Of a stretch of DNA of 64,000 bases, positions 32,930 through 43,500 are shown one piece after another (within the stretch, counting starts at the first letter, position 1; every line of letters starts with the position of its first letter). The translations under genes were made by a program, and so were the position numbers. This DNA is from Aquatica leii (lineage: Eukaryota; Arthropoda; Insecta; Coleoptera; Lampyridae), in the NCBI GenBank assembly GCA_035610365.1, contig CM069436.1, positions 88,227,912 to 88,291,911 of the forward strand. The letters are read 5' to 3'. The notes below the pieces were generated by a model that saw only the letters and a program-made list of their open reading frames with translations, was not told the DNA's origin and did no database searches.

Positions 32930-33790
32930 AGGCCTTATATTTTTCTTTTGCGCTTAAATGAACACATTTTGTGGAAAATTTCTACGCGAAATGCTTCCAG
33001 AATTCGTTAAGAAAGTGCCACTATAAATAAAAAGAAGAATACTAACATTAGAATGTCTTCCGTGTTTGGACCGTGTCATTGTTGTTGCAACCGAAGCTGC
33101 CAACGTTTCGCCCACTTTCGTAAGGGGTTTCATCATGGCGTGAGATAAATCGCAAAACTCAAACAAGCAATCGAAATCTAACTAAAAACTTCTCAAAAGT
33201 TATGTTATCCACTTGTGAAACAAGCCATAATCTAAACTCTGAAAAGGTAATAAAGAAAACGATAACTTGAAAAAGCAAACGAAAATCTATTTTAATACGG
33301 AGACTATTTCTTCTTAAGTCATTCTACGGAGTTTAGAATCTGGCTTGGTTCACAAGTTGATTACCTAACTCGGTAGTGGTTCTTTGTTAGATTTTCGTTT
33401 GCCTTTCAAGTTATCGTTTTCTAATGTTAGTATAGATTCCGGCCGTGGAAGCCTTCGCTATTACAAAAAGAAGAATGTTTTACCAACAGAACGGGTCTCT
33501 CTCACATTCTACTCTAGCCGTTAGAAAGTGGTTGCACATGCAATTTTCCGACAGATCCATTGAACGTGGTGCGCATGTCTATTGAGCGGCACAGTCTCCG
33601 GACCTGACTACCCTCAATTTCTTCTTCTGGAAGCTTATGAAAAATTTAATTTATGAAACACTTGTTAAAAATTTAGAAGACTTAACAGCTATTGAATGGT
33701 CAAGGAAAATCGGTACATGCTGCAAAACTCAATAGAATCGTCCAGTATCGAAGAGTATGTTTATGTAATAAACTAAATGAATTTCAATAA
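32930..33790 (+). pseudogene. mariner/IS630-type DDE transposase fragment, split by a PLE
   Basis: Before the PLE the plus strand reads MLPEFVKKVPL; after it the frame reads RRMFYQQNGSLSHST, WLHMQFSDRSIERGAH, then AAQSPDLTTLNFFFWKLMKN. These follow the order of a DDE transposase of the IS630-Tc1-mariner superfamily. The second acidic residue of the QQDG box is Asn (QQNG), one in-frame stop precedes AAQSPD, and the N-terminal half is not seen. The copy is inactive. Fit across the PLE gap shows the host frame was continuous before insertion. Confidence 0.75.
33041..33464. mobile_element. Short Penelope-like element, internally deleted, 12-bp duplication
   Basis: 424 bp flanked by AAAAAGAAGAAT (33029-33040 and 33465-33476). 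The left part (33041-33291) equals the left arm of the PLE at 18266; the right part (33292-33464) starts with the last codons of the PLE protein and ends in an inverted copy of the terminal sequence. All but the last few codons of the protein are gone. A hammerhead-like core lies on the minus strand near 33080-33155. Confidence 0.85.
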
Positions 33791-34641
33791 AAATCTGTAT
33801 ATTTTGCTTGGGTTGTTATGACCACGGTTTTCAGTTTTTCTCGCTGCTTTTACCAACTCTACGTTATTTGCTTGTTTTTTACTCTACATCTATTTTTTGC
33901 TATTTTGATTAAAACACTTGTGACTGATTTGATAAGTACAAGTTAAAGATGTGCACATATTATCTCTTCTTTTTTTATGAGACCGCGTAGATGTCATCGG
34001 AGAGTAGTAAACTTCTTTTACAAGAGGTTAATTATCTCTTACTAACAATCTAAAAGTTGAGACTGGTTTTTGAGCAGAATCTAGGTTTTGTATCATCGTT
34101 CATACTTGAAAATGTAGATGTTAACAATACCTTTTCTTCCGCTTGAGCTGTAGTAAATCAGCTTGTACAGTCTATAAACCTCAATCGGTGTTAAGCACGA
34201 TGGTGGTTCGTACTTAATAGTTGGACACTTACCCAGGTAATGAATATTTGAACAATAGCAGATTCTAGGGCAAGTGTCAAGTGATCAAACAACTTAATGT
34301 TGAATGATGATGGTGGTAGATCCAGGGTGGATCCGGCTCGAAGGACCAAATGTTAACCTCATGATAACAACCAAATATTTTTGTCCATATTTGCTACCAA
34401 CCCGATTTGACAAATCACTGGAATTCATTATGACCCATCAATCAGAGAGGTCGTTGTTGACAACCAATAAAAGTTTTTATTTTTTGAGGGCGATTTAAAA
34501 TTCATCAGTTTTACCAACCCAAAAATGTTAAACCTGAAGTCCAAAAAAACGCTTGAATATGGTCAATTGTATACTATTCAAAACTAGCAAATTTCTAACG
34601 CCTATTTTCCATTTCTTCTCGCTCTAAAACCTCAAGAGTCA
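33791..34641. other. Intergenic sequence, nothing recognised
   Basis: Moderately AT-rich. No frame with recognisable motifs and no repeat shared with the rest of the window. It ends at the copia target duplication TTAGC (34642-34646). Confidence 0.5.
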
Positions 34642-34646
34642 TTAGC

Positions 34647-34892
34647 TGTTGGATAATATATATTCATAAACTCTGTATAATAAAATAAAGTTGCGCGCGC
34701 ATATAATTGAGTACAAATAATGTGCAACATATAGAGTCTGCGCTGTTGTAGTTACTCCGTGAATGTAGATGTTATTAAAACAACGATTAAAACGTAGTGT
34801 TAAGCATTTTTCATGTAAAGCTGTAATTACTTTATTTACTCATTAAATAGTCACGATCGTGTTTAACGCTTTCTTAATCTATATCCTTAAGA
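34647..34892 (+). repeat. copia 5' LTR
   Basis: 246 bp, from TGTTGGATAATATATATTC to CTATATCCTTAAGA. The 3' terminus is not the usual CA; the boundary could also be one base earlier with a 6-bp duplication ATTAGC. Confidence 0.9.
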
Positions 34893-34907
34893 GGTTATGG
34901 GCCCAGG
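34893..34907 (+). other. copia primer binding site, initiator-Met half-tRNA type
   Basis: GGTTATGGGCCCAGG directly follows the LTR. GGTTATGGGCCCAG is complementary to the anticodon stem-loop of initiator tRNA-Met, the primer used by Drosophila copia, rather than to a tRNA 3' end. Confidence 0.85.
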
Positions 34908-35006
34908 ATACGTTTGGATTAACGCGCAAATATAGATTCGTGTTTTATTATCAGGCAGACATTTTTTGTTATCCGTTATTAAAAAGTGTGAAGTGCCGTA
35001 AAGAAA

Positions 35007-36935
35007 ATGCTGACAGAAAGTGTTAATGTGGCAGTAATGAGTAAGTTTGATGGTAAGAATTATCATCAATGGAAATTCCAAATAAAGCAAGCTCTTAGGG
35101 CTAAGGGAATTTACGAAGTTACAACGGGTGACACACCAAGGCCAACAGACGCCACTAAACCGGAAGAAGTAATTTCATGGGACAAGAAAGATGCATTAGC
35201 TATGTGCATTACAACTGCATCGATGGATTATTCCCAAATTACGCTTATTGAAAATTGCGAAACCTCGCAGGAAGTAATAAATAAATTAGACGCCATTTAT
35301 TTGATGAAATCCGAAGCAAGCAAAATGATGGCGCATGAGCAGTTCTATAAATACAAGATGGCGCTAAATGATTCAGTTGTTCAACACATCACGAAGGTAG
35401 AAAATTTGGCACGTCAAATCAGAGAAACTGGCGAAAAGATAAGTGATATTGCTGTAATCACAAGAATTTTAAGTACTTTACCAGCAAAATTTGGTAACTT
35501 TAGACAAACGTGGCTTTCAATCGATGAAAATAAACAAACAATTAGTAACCTCACCAGTCGCCTAATTGATGAAGAAATGAATTTAGGTACATCTGAAGAA
35601 GCAGATAACGCATTTGTGGCATCTTCAAGTTCGAAACCTAATAAACCGAAGAAAAAGTTTTTGGTGACGTGTTATAACTGTCGCAAGAAAGGTCATATTT
35701 CAAGAAACTGTCGTGCTCCACGAAGAAATGCTCAAACGGAATCTACGCATACAACTTCGAATTGCGATTACTCGGCATTTAACATTGAAAATGAAGACGA
35801 CGTCAGCGATAGGATAACACAAAGTGAGTGGGTCCTCGATAGCGGTGCATCTCATCATATGTCTCCAAATAAAGAGTTATTTGTTAACTTTAAAGAAGTT
35901 GAAGAATGGTCTGTCAAATTAGGCAATGACGAGGCATTACCTGTAAAAGGAACAGGAGATATTAAAATTCAGTGTTTTATAAATAAAGAGTGGGTTAAAA
36001 GTGTTATCTCCGAAGTTTGGTACGTACCCGGTCTTCGAAAGAATTTATTTTCTGAAGGTACAGTGACACAAAAAGGAATGAGAGTAGTAAAAGAAAAGGA
36101 TAAAGCATACATTTATGAAAAGGACTTACTGAAAGCGTGCGCAGTTCGCGAATCAAATAACCTGTATAAACTTTTGTTTCGTACAAAAATCAATGAGGAA
36201 GTTAATTCCGCAGAAAGTGATAGTGTGAAAACGTGGCATGAGCGTCTCGGACATGTTAATATAAAAACAATTTGTGAAATGGCGAAAGTAGGTGTAATAC
36301 AAGGAATAAACGTAAGTGATAAACAAGATTTTGTGTGTGAAGGTTGTCAATACGGAAAACAGCATAAGTTAGCATTTAACAGAAGTAAGTCAAGGAATTT
36401 GCAACCAGGCGAATTAATACACAGTGATTTGTGCGGACCTATGCAAACACCATCCGTGAGTGGATGTCGTTATTATATCCTTTTCAAGGACGATTGTACT
36501 GGATTTAGAGTAGTTTATTTTATTCGAAATAAATCGGATGCTTTAGATTGTTGTAAACGTTACGTACGGTTTTGCAACAATAAATTCGGTTACAACATAA
36601 AATCTCTACGTGTTGACAATGGCACTGAATACACGAACCAGGAATTCAAACAATTCCTAATACAGAAAGGAATACAACTCGAAACCTGTGCACCGTATAC
36701 GCCTGAACAAAACGGGAAAGCAGAACGAGAAAATCGTACCATAGTTGAAAGTGCTCGGTCAATGCTATACACTAAAGATCTACCATTGTATTTATGGGCG
36801 GAAGCCATCAACACGGCAGTGTACATTCTAAATAGAACGCCAAACTCAACTAGCGCAAATTTGACCCCGTTTGAAAAATGGTACCATAGGAAACCAGTGC
36901 TGAAACATGTTAAAGTGTTTGGAAGTGAAGCCTAA
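35007..36935 (+). CDS. copia polyprotein part 1: Gag, protease, integrase
   Basis: 642 codons from an ATG at 35007 to a TAA at 36933-36935. Gag (residues 1-210) includes FDGKNYHQWKFQIKQAL, then a CCHC knuckle CYNCRKKGHISRNC. The protease follows with WVLDSGASHHMSP, then the GAG-pre-integrase and HHCC region (WHERLGHVNI, CEGCQYGKQH), and the DDE integrase core: IHSDLCGPM, RVDNGTEYTNQEF, and the glutamate in EQNGKAEREN. The frame continues as KVFGSEA, stop, then HIPDNLRKK; copia relatives have a Tyr at the stop, so one base change made it. Downstream pol is in the same frame, so only readthrough could express it. Confidence 0.93.
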   Translation: MLTESVNVAVMSKFDGKNYHQWKFQIKQALRAKGIYEVTTGDTPRPTDATKPEEVISWDKKDALAMCITTASMDYSQITLIENCETSQEVINKLDAIYLMKSEASKMMAHEQFYKYKMALNDSVVQHITKVENLARQIRETGEKISDIAVITRILSTLPAKFGNFRQTWLSIDENKQTISNLTSRLIDEEMNLGTSEEADNAFVASSSSKPNKPKKKFLVTCYNCRKKGHISRNCRAPRRNAQTESTHTTSNCDYSAFNIENEDDVSDRITQSEWVLDSGASHHMSPNKELFVNFKEVEEWSVKLGNDEALPVKGTGDIKIQCFINKEWVKSVISEVWYVPGLRKNLFSEGTVTQKGMRVVKEKDKAYIYEKDLLKACAVRESNNLYKLLFRTKINEEVNSAESDSVKTWHERLGHVNIKTICEMAKVGVIQGINVSDKQDFVCEGCQYGKQHKLAFNRSKSRNLQPGELIHSDLCGPMQTPSVSGCRYYILFKDDCTGFRVVYFIRNKSDALDCCKRYVRFCNNKFGYNIKSLRVDNGTEYTNQEFKQFLIQKGIQLETCAPYTPEQNGKAERENRTIVESARSMLYTKDLPLYLWAEAINTAVYILNRTPNSTSANLTPFEKWYHRKPVLKHVKVFGSEA

Positions 36936-38840
36936 ATGCATATACCGGATAATTTAAGAAAAAAACTTGAACCGAAAAGCAAGAAATTAATATTGGTAGG
37001 ATATCAAAATGATTCAACAAACTACAGATTGTTTGATCCAATCACAAAAAAATTAAAAATATCGCGAAACGTAACGTTCAATGAAAATAAGGAAGTCGTA
37101 CTCCCAAGAACGAACGCTGTATTGATTCCAATCAACGAAGACGTAACAGAAGAAATTCAGGATAAAAACGTTGAACATGATAATCAAAATGGTAATGTAG
37201 AAAATGCTATTTTGAATAACCACACATATCAGTTACGAAATCGGAATAGTATACATCCACCAATGAGATACATAGAACCTGAAGTAAATATGGTAGAAAT
37301 AGGAATTCCCGAAACGTACGAAGACGCAATCACTTCAGATAAAGCTGAAAAATGGATAGCAGCAATTGATGAAGAGATAACTGCTTTAAATAAAAATGAT
37401 ACTTGGAAACTAGTGCCGTTACCGGATGAGAAAAGAACAATTGACGGAAAATGGATTTTCAAAATAAAAAGGTCAAGTGATTGTCAGATCAGTAAATATA
37501 AAGCAAGATTGTGTGCGCGTGGATTTGCACAGATAGAAGGAATCGACTATAAGGAGACGTTCGCACCGACTACACGTTATGAAACGATAAGACTTTTACT
37601 TACGATCGCTGTACAAGAAAATTTCCAAATAATTCAATTTGACATAAAAACGGCGTTTCTATACGGAGAATTAGATGAAGAAATTTATATGAAACCACCA
37701 CCTGGAATAGTAAACGATTCAAAATTAGTGTGTAAACTCAACAAGTCCCTGTATGGTTTAAAACAGTCTCCACGTTGCTGGAATAAAAAGTTTGATGAAT
37801 TTTTAAAGACATATGGATTTAAACAATGTGAAGCAGATAAATGTGTTTACGTAAAAGATGTTCTTCAGCAATTAACATTACTTGTGATTTATGTAGACGA
37901 CGGACTCATTCTGGGAAAAGATAAACAATTACTTAATAGAATCGTGAACGAATTACAAACAAAATTTGAAATAACTTTGAGTAATCCGAATTACTTTGTC
38001 GGATTACAAATAGAAAGGGTTGATGATGGATCAATGTTCATCCATGTGAAGAATTACATTGATCAAATGTTAAATCGATTTAAAATGACCGACGCAAAGA
38101 TTTCAAGAACTCCAGCTGACTCAAATGTTGTGTTGTCATCAACAATGGAAGGTGACGTCAATTTAAACGTGCCTTATCGCGAAGCTGTCGGTTCGTTGAT
38201 GTTTGCAGCCATAACAGCACGGCCGGACATAATGTATGCCGTTAACATCGTAAGCCGATATCAAAACAATCCTAAAGCAGCTCATTGGAATGCAGTCATT
38301 AGGATTATGAAATATCTAAAAGGTACAAAATATTATGGTATTAAGTATATCGGTAACAATAATAGTGATTATGAAATAAATGGTTTTTCTGACGCGGATT
38401 ACGCAAACGACATAGATACCCGACGTTCAACCACCGGATACATTTTTAAAATGAATCAAGGTGCAATCACATGGTGCAGTAGAAGACAGTCAGCAGTTTC
38501 CTTATCAACGACAGAAGCAGAATTCGTTGCAGCAGCGGAAAGCGTGAAAGAACTATCCTGGCTTCAACAATTATTACGTGAAATTGTTCCCAATAAATTA
38601 AATTTTTGTTTGTGCGTGGATAATCAAAGCGCTATAAAATTAATTAAAAACCCAATTTTTCATAAACGTACAAAGCATGTGGACATACGCTTTAATTTTA
38701 TTCGTGAAAAATATGCCAACGATGAATTTAAAATTAGATATGTTCCATCGGATCAACAGACAGCAGACATTTTAACTAAAGCTCTACCTGTTTCAAAGTT
38801 CGAAATTATGCGAGAATATCTTGGCATGCTCAAAATGTGA
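36936..38840 (+). CDS. copia polyprotein part 2: reverse transcriptase, RNase H
   Basis: Continues in the frame of part 1 directly after the TAA; the ATG at 36936 is probably incidental. It contains the end of the integrase region (PKSKKLILVGYQ), the copia RT (KARLCARGFAQIEGIDYKET, FDIKTAFLYGELDEEIYM, KSLYGLKQSPRCW, and YVDD at 37890-37901), and RNase H (GFSDADYAND, SLSTTEAEFVAAAE, KHVDIRFNFIREK). All catalytic motifs are intact. It ends at a TGA 38838-38840, 130 bp before the 3' LTR. The enzyme copies element RNA into DNA inside the cytoplasmic particle. Confidence 0.93.
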   Translation: MHIPDNLRKKLEPKSKKLILVGYQNDSTNYRLFDPITKKLKISRNVTFNENKEVVLPRTNAVLIPINEDVTEEIQDKNVEHDNQNGNVENAILNNHTYQLRNRNSIHPPMRYIEPEVNMVEIGIPETYEDAITSDKAEKWIAAIDEEITALNKNDTWKLVPLPDEKRTIDGKWIFKIKRSSDCQISKYKARLCARGFAQIEGIDYKETFAPTTRYETIRLLLTIAVQENFQIIQFDIKTAFLYGELDEEIYMKPPPGIVNDSKLVCKLNKSLYGLKQSPRCWNKKFDEFLKTYGFKQCEADKCVYVKDVLQQLTLLVIYVDDGLILGKDKQLLNRIVNELQTKFEITLSNPNYFVGLQIERVDDGSMFIHVKNYIDQMLNRFKMTDAKISRTPADSNVVLSSTMEGDVNLNVPYREAVGSLMFAAITARPDIMYAVNIVSRYQNNPKAAHWNAVIRIMKYLKGTKYYGIKYIGNNNSDYEINGFSDADYANDIDTRRSTTGYIFKMNQGAITWCSRRQSAVSLSTTEAEFVAAAESVKELSWLQQLLREIVPNKLNFCLCVDNQSAIKLIKNPIFHKRTKHVDIRFNFIREKYANDEFKIRYVPSDQQTADILTKALPVSKFEIMREYLGMLKM

Positions 38841-38970
38841 ATTTGATTTGTTCATTCTTAGTTAAGTATGTACGTAGTTTTATATTTGTGATCTATAGAT
38901 TTGAACTTTATATGTAAGAACATTTGTTTTTGTTTAACTCGATATATAGAGAGTTCAGAATACGGGGGAG

Positions 38971-39204
38971 TGTTGGATAATATATATTCATAAACTCTGT
39001 ATAATAAAATAAAGTTGCGCGCGCATATAATTGAGTACAAATAATGTGCAACATATAGAGTCTGCGCTGTTGTAGTTACTCCGTGAATGTAGATGTTATT
39101 AAAACGTAGTGTTAAGCATTTTTCATGTAAAGCTATAATTACTTTATTTACTCATTAAATAGTCACGATCGTGTTTAACGCTTTCTTAATCTATATCCTT
39201 AAGA
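38971..39204 (+). repeat. copia 3' LTR
   Basis: 234 bp, identical to the 5' LTR except for the absence of a 12-bp repeat and one G/A difference. It is preceded by the polypurine tract. Confidence 0.93.
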
Positions 39205-40262
39205 TTAGCGTTTAAGATGACAATAGAAGTTAATTTTGTGATATTTCTGGTATGCTATGCTCCCAAACAAACCTCTAACTCTTCTCAAATGTGATTGGCT
39301 CGTTGGTTGGTTTCAATTGATACAGACTAAAGTAATAGACCGTTTCTCATTTTTTATATGAATTTTCTTTTTTTCCATTCTGGATCTGATAGCTTGAATA
39401 CTATATTGTGAAATTGTTCAATATCTTTTAAACTGGCAGATTGATAGATGCAAGTACTTTGTGCTGACGAACTGCTGAATATGTTGTCGGTTTGTTTGTC
39501 GGCGGGATCTCTTCTTCGACACTTTGATTTTATACTGTAGAAAAGTATTTATTGCCGAGGATTCTATAACTCTACGTAGAAAGTATTGATAAAAATAATT
39601 TATTTTGCTCAATTTTTGGAATCATAACTGTGAATTACGACATTAGTATGTTTACGAAGGTTTATCACTATTCCTAATAATCAATTTCTCTCTTGCTAAA
39701 GAAAGTTCAAAGATAATTGTTATAAAAAAGTATATAAAACGTACGTTTTCTTATTACATGCTATAAAATTTAATATTCACAGTAATTGTTCATTTTATTG
39801 GTATTATAATAACGTGTATTTTGACGTCGCGTTAGTACGCGCAAACAAAAATATTTTGAAATAACTATTGACGTTTCAGATAAATTAACAGTGTATTTTT
39901 TTAAGCTTCAACATGCTTCAGTTTATTACAGGATATTTCAAAGATATTGAATGGTTTGACGTTAACACTCCCGACGACTTGTACAAATTATTTATGTTGT
40001 GCCATATATTTTCGTGGACAGTTATTTTATGGAAATTAAAAGACACTTAATTTGATAAATATGCGTTTTTACCCACATACATGTGATATGATTATTATTT
40101 TGTTTAACTTCATTTTGTGTAACTTGTTTTTATAAAATATAACGATTTCAAACTTCCCGCATTTTTAATGACCGTTAATTTGTATGGAAGTTTCAAAATA
40201 TGCAAAATATTTACAAACAAAAATAAATTTACAAAAATTACCAAAAAGTATATAAAGATAGT
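39205..40262. other. Upstream region of rotatin
   Basis: Starts with the copia target duplication. AT-rich sequence that should hold the rotatin promoter; no clear TATA/initiator pair stands out. A 45-codon frame at 39913-40050 is listed separately. Confidence 0.45.
39913..40050 (+). CDS. Small 45-codon ORF upstream of rotatin, unknown
   Basis: ATG to TAA with a balanced protein-like composition (starts MLQFITGYFKDIEWFDVN, ends VILWKLKDT), which is unusual in this AT-rich neighbourhood. It has one hydrophobic stretch (LFMLCHIFSWTVILW). It could be a small protein, the last exon of an unseen gene (a TTTTTTAAG acceptor-like site is just upstream), or an upstream frame of rotatin. I do not recognise the family. 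Confidence 0.3.
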   Translation: MLQFITGYFKDIEWFDVNTPDDLYKLFMLCHIFSWTVILWKLKDT

Positions 40263-40549
40263 ATGACAGATAGTTTTATATCATCTGTCCATATTCAGAA
40301 ATTGGGTAAATAATTGATTAGCGTTAATTTAATTGTGGTAACCTTAAATTTTTTCTTACAGGTCATAAACTACAAGAAATTCGTGAAAGGGCTTTATTTA
40401 ATATTATATCAAAACTTGAAAATGGTTTCGTTTATGACAATGACCTTGCCAGGAGCAGAGAGATCTTATCGAAACTTTTTCAGTGGTTTGAATTTAAAGA
40501 GTGCTCGCACGAAGAAGATGTTTTAAAACTTATACGACGGATTCTTACG
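40263..40549 (+). CDS. RTTN: rotatin exons 1-2 (N-terminus)
   Basis: Exon 1 (40263-40305) starts MTDSFISSVHIQKLG and ends phase 1 before GTAAAT. Exon 2 (40362-40549) follows TTTTTTCTTACAG and reads GHKLQEIRERALFNIISKLE, then LSKLFQWFEFKECSHEEDV, ending phase 0 before GTAAAT. This is the conserved rotatin N-terminal domain. Confidence 0.88.
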
Positions 40550-43500
40550 GTAAATATATTATTTCTAGCTGCTTAAGTATTCATTTTTGTAGATGACTAG
40601 AAAGTAGTGCGTAAGCTTAAATGTATTTTTTCTTATGCATTCTTTTCTATTATAATGTCGGTTATTTATGTTAAGAATATATCTGCAACAACCTTGTCTA
40701 TAAGGTCATCTCGACTTCATTTTTCTTCTCAATGAGTACTATATACAGTGAGATCGAGATTATTCTCAAACCACGTGACCCTGTAGTATAGGTGACACAG
40801 TAAACATCCATTAAAAACGTAAACCAACAGGTCACGTGGCTTGCGAATAATCTCGATCACCCGTTATGATCTGCATAAGTACCTGTAAATTAGTCAAAAA
40901 CTTGTTCATTATCTTTAGCGAGTTTATAAGTAAAACCTTTTAATCCTGAACTCTTATAGCCCTTGCACTAAAACTTTAAGGTTCGGTCTCTGGCAACTTA
41001 TAAATTTGCAGCCTTAATTCAATATAAAAATAAACTTAAATTGAAAGTTTCAAAAATTTTGAATTTTTGGATTAGTTGAAACGGCATGAACTTACATTAC
41101 AGTTTCTATTTATTTGTAACAAGTCAGCGTTCATGAACCAACTTCATTTCACTTATTTCCAAATATATTACTCGCCTGGTTTAACTAAACCAAAGTTTAA
41201 ATTTTGTAAAACTGGGTTTGATTGTTTTCTCTCTTTAAAACCTGCCATTCAGCATTGAAACAAAAGAGACAGCCACAATACGAAACGGGGCTACAGTAAA
41301 ACTGACAAAAATGGTGAAGCTTTGGAAAACTAGGCGTATGCCAAGGATCTAATTATTTATTGTTATAGTCGGTTATAGTTTAAACACTAAGCAATATGTT
41401 AAATATTAAAAATAACTATCTAGTTGTCATAAGTTATAAAAAATTATAGGTCTTGTGACTTAGTTAGCCTAGTGTAATATTTCATTTACTGAAAAAATAA
41501 ATTCAATAAGTTATGGGTGCCAATTGCGCGTCGAAGAAGTAAGTTGACTGTCTAAGGTCACCGGCGTAACTACAGAGGGCTCTGGTTGCGCCGGGCACCT
41601 CCCAGACGCTCGGATGTCTAGTTGCGCGCAAGTCTAACGTCTAAAGCCATTAAGTAGGTGATATAAATCTTAACAGAAAAGCAAATAGTTACGCTAAATC
41701 AGTGATTACTAGTGCAGTGACAGATGCTTTATATCAGAAGATCGTGGACAAGCAAAATTACGAAGCATCGTCCAACGATTGATTGTTCAAGATTTGTACA
41801 GATTTCTTCGCTTTCAGTTGGACGTCAAAGGAAATGTTTCTACGGTTGGTGCAAAGCTAAGAGGTTTGTGAAACGAACTAAACAACGGTCTTAAAGCTAA
41901 AAAATGAACTTGACTTAATGCTAGTTGGCAAACTTCTTCATATTTTGCCAACAAATTTTGAGACATTCAAATCAAGTTGGATGTTGTTGTCAAAAGTTGT
42001 TCGATGCATTTCAGGATTAGTTATACATGTTTGAAAGAAATTTCACTAAGAGTTCACGCATCGAAAAAATAGAGCAAGAAGCATTAGTAGCAAAGCCAGT
42101 TTTAAAAACTTCTGGTAAATAATATAAGAAGTATGTTGGTAAGTGTATTACCATAAAGAAGGCCATTGGGTCAGAAATTACAAAAAGCGGAGAGACCAGC
42201 TAAGAATGCACTGCGAAAATCCGATTAGAATAAAATTGTATCGACGAAAGTGTCATTATTGACAATTCGCAATGTTCTGTAGAAATAGATGCAGGTAATT
42301 GGTGGATTGTCAACTTTGAAGTATTTGTTGAACCAGATATCATCAAAGCTGCTGGACAGAAGGCAATAGGAAGAGGATCAATAAGTATTCTATCAAGAAT
42401 TAGAGACAAACATGAAAAAATGATATTAGAAGACGTCTGGTATGTAGCAGGAAATTCTAGAAATTTGTTTTCTGTATTAGCAACTGCAGATCGAAACAAA
42501 AACAGTATATTTGAGTCGACTGCTACTTCTTGTGTGCTGAAAGTTGATGGCCAAGCTAGGTTGTGCGGCACACTTGAGTCAAGTGGTACTCTGTTTAAAG
42601 CAGAAATTATTCTTCAATCATCAAAACACAGAACTGAATATTACTGTCAATGAAAAGTTAGATTTGCAGCAACTCGATCATTAAGGCAAAAATCACGCCA
42701 AATTAAAGCTAAAGAAGGAGTTTGGTATAGAGGTCACAAGAAATTTAGAAACATATGAATCTCGATCTATGGCAAGGCACATAGGTTACCATTCGGCACA
42801 AGACAGAAGTCGACATTTCCTGTTGAGGTGGTTTCGACAGATGTATGCCACGAATCATTTCAGAAGAAGCGTTACCTCGTTTTGTTTAACGTTTAGTGAA
42901 GTACTACAATAATCGAGGAGACATCGATAATGAAGAGGTCAGAACAATTCTATGTGCTAGTACTCAACACTCGACTGCTTCATATACCCCTGAACAAAAT
43001 GGTATCTGTGAGAGATAACAGAACCATGGTGGAAATGGTAAGAACGCTTAAATATTCAAATTCAAAAGTAACTTATCCAGCAGGCATTTGGGCTGTAGCG
43101 CCGTTTATGTTTTAAACAGAACAGGAAAATCAGTACTTGAGAATTATTGACTCTACCTGTTATGCTTATATAAATCAGAAACGAAAAAAAATGAATAATG
43201 GATAAGAAAGCAGTTACCTCATAGGATATGATGGTGATGAGTGCTACAGGATTTATATACAGGAGTCCATACAGTTATTTTTTCAAGTAATGTGCAGTTT
43301 AAAAAGAAGCCAGGAGGGTGAGTTAAACAAGTAAAGTTACCACTTTAAGATATAGAGAAAGAAGAGTGCGCTGTAGGAGAATAGTAGGATACTTCGAAAA
43401 AGATTAATTCTGTCAGTAGTTTAGATGATTACAATAGTGAGGTTGGCACAAAAACTGAAAATGATACAGAAGATCTTCAAGATGATAGGCCAGGTGTAAC

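Larger units (their letters stand above)
34647..39204 (+). mobile_element. Ty1/copia retrotransposon, nearly intact
   Basis: A complete 4.56-kb element with two LTRs (34647-34892 and 38971-39204), a 5-bp target duplication TTAGC (34642-34646 and 39205-39209), a copia-type half-tRNA primer site, one polyprotein frame broken by a single TAA, and a G-rich polypurine tract (TACGGGGGAG, 38961-38970). The LTRs differ by one 12-bp insertion (ACAACGATTAAA-type duplication in the left copy) and about one substitution, so insertion was recent. It is the youngest-looking element in the window and sits ~1 kb upstream of rotatin. Confidence 0.95.

Noticed and set aside
35007..38840. Programmed readthrough at the copia TAA
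   Set aside because: The context shows a Tyr codon one base away and no known readthrough signal; a simple nonsense mutation is more likely.
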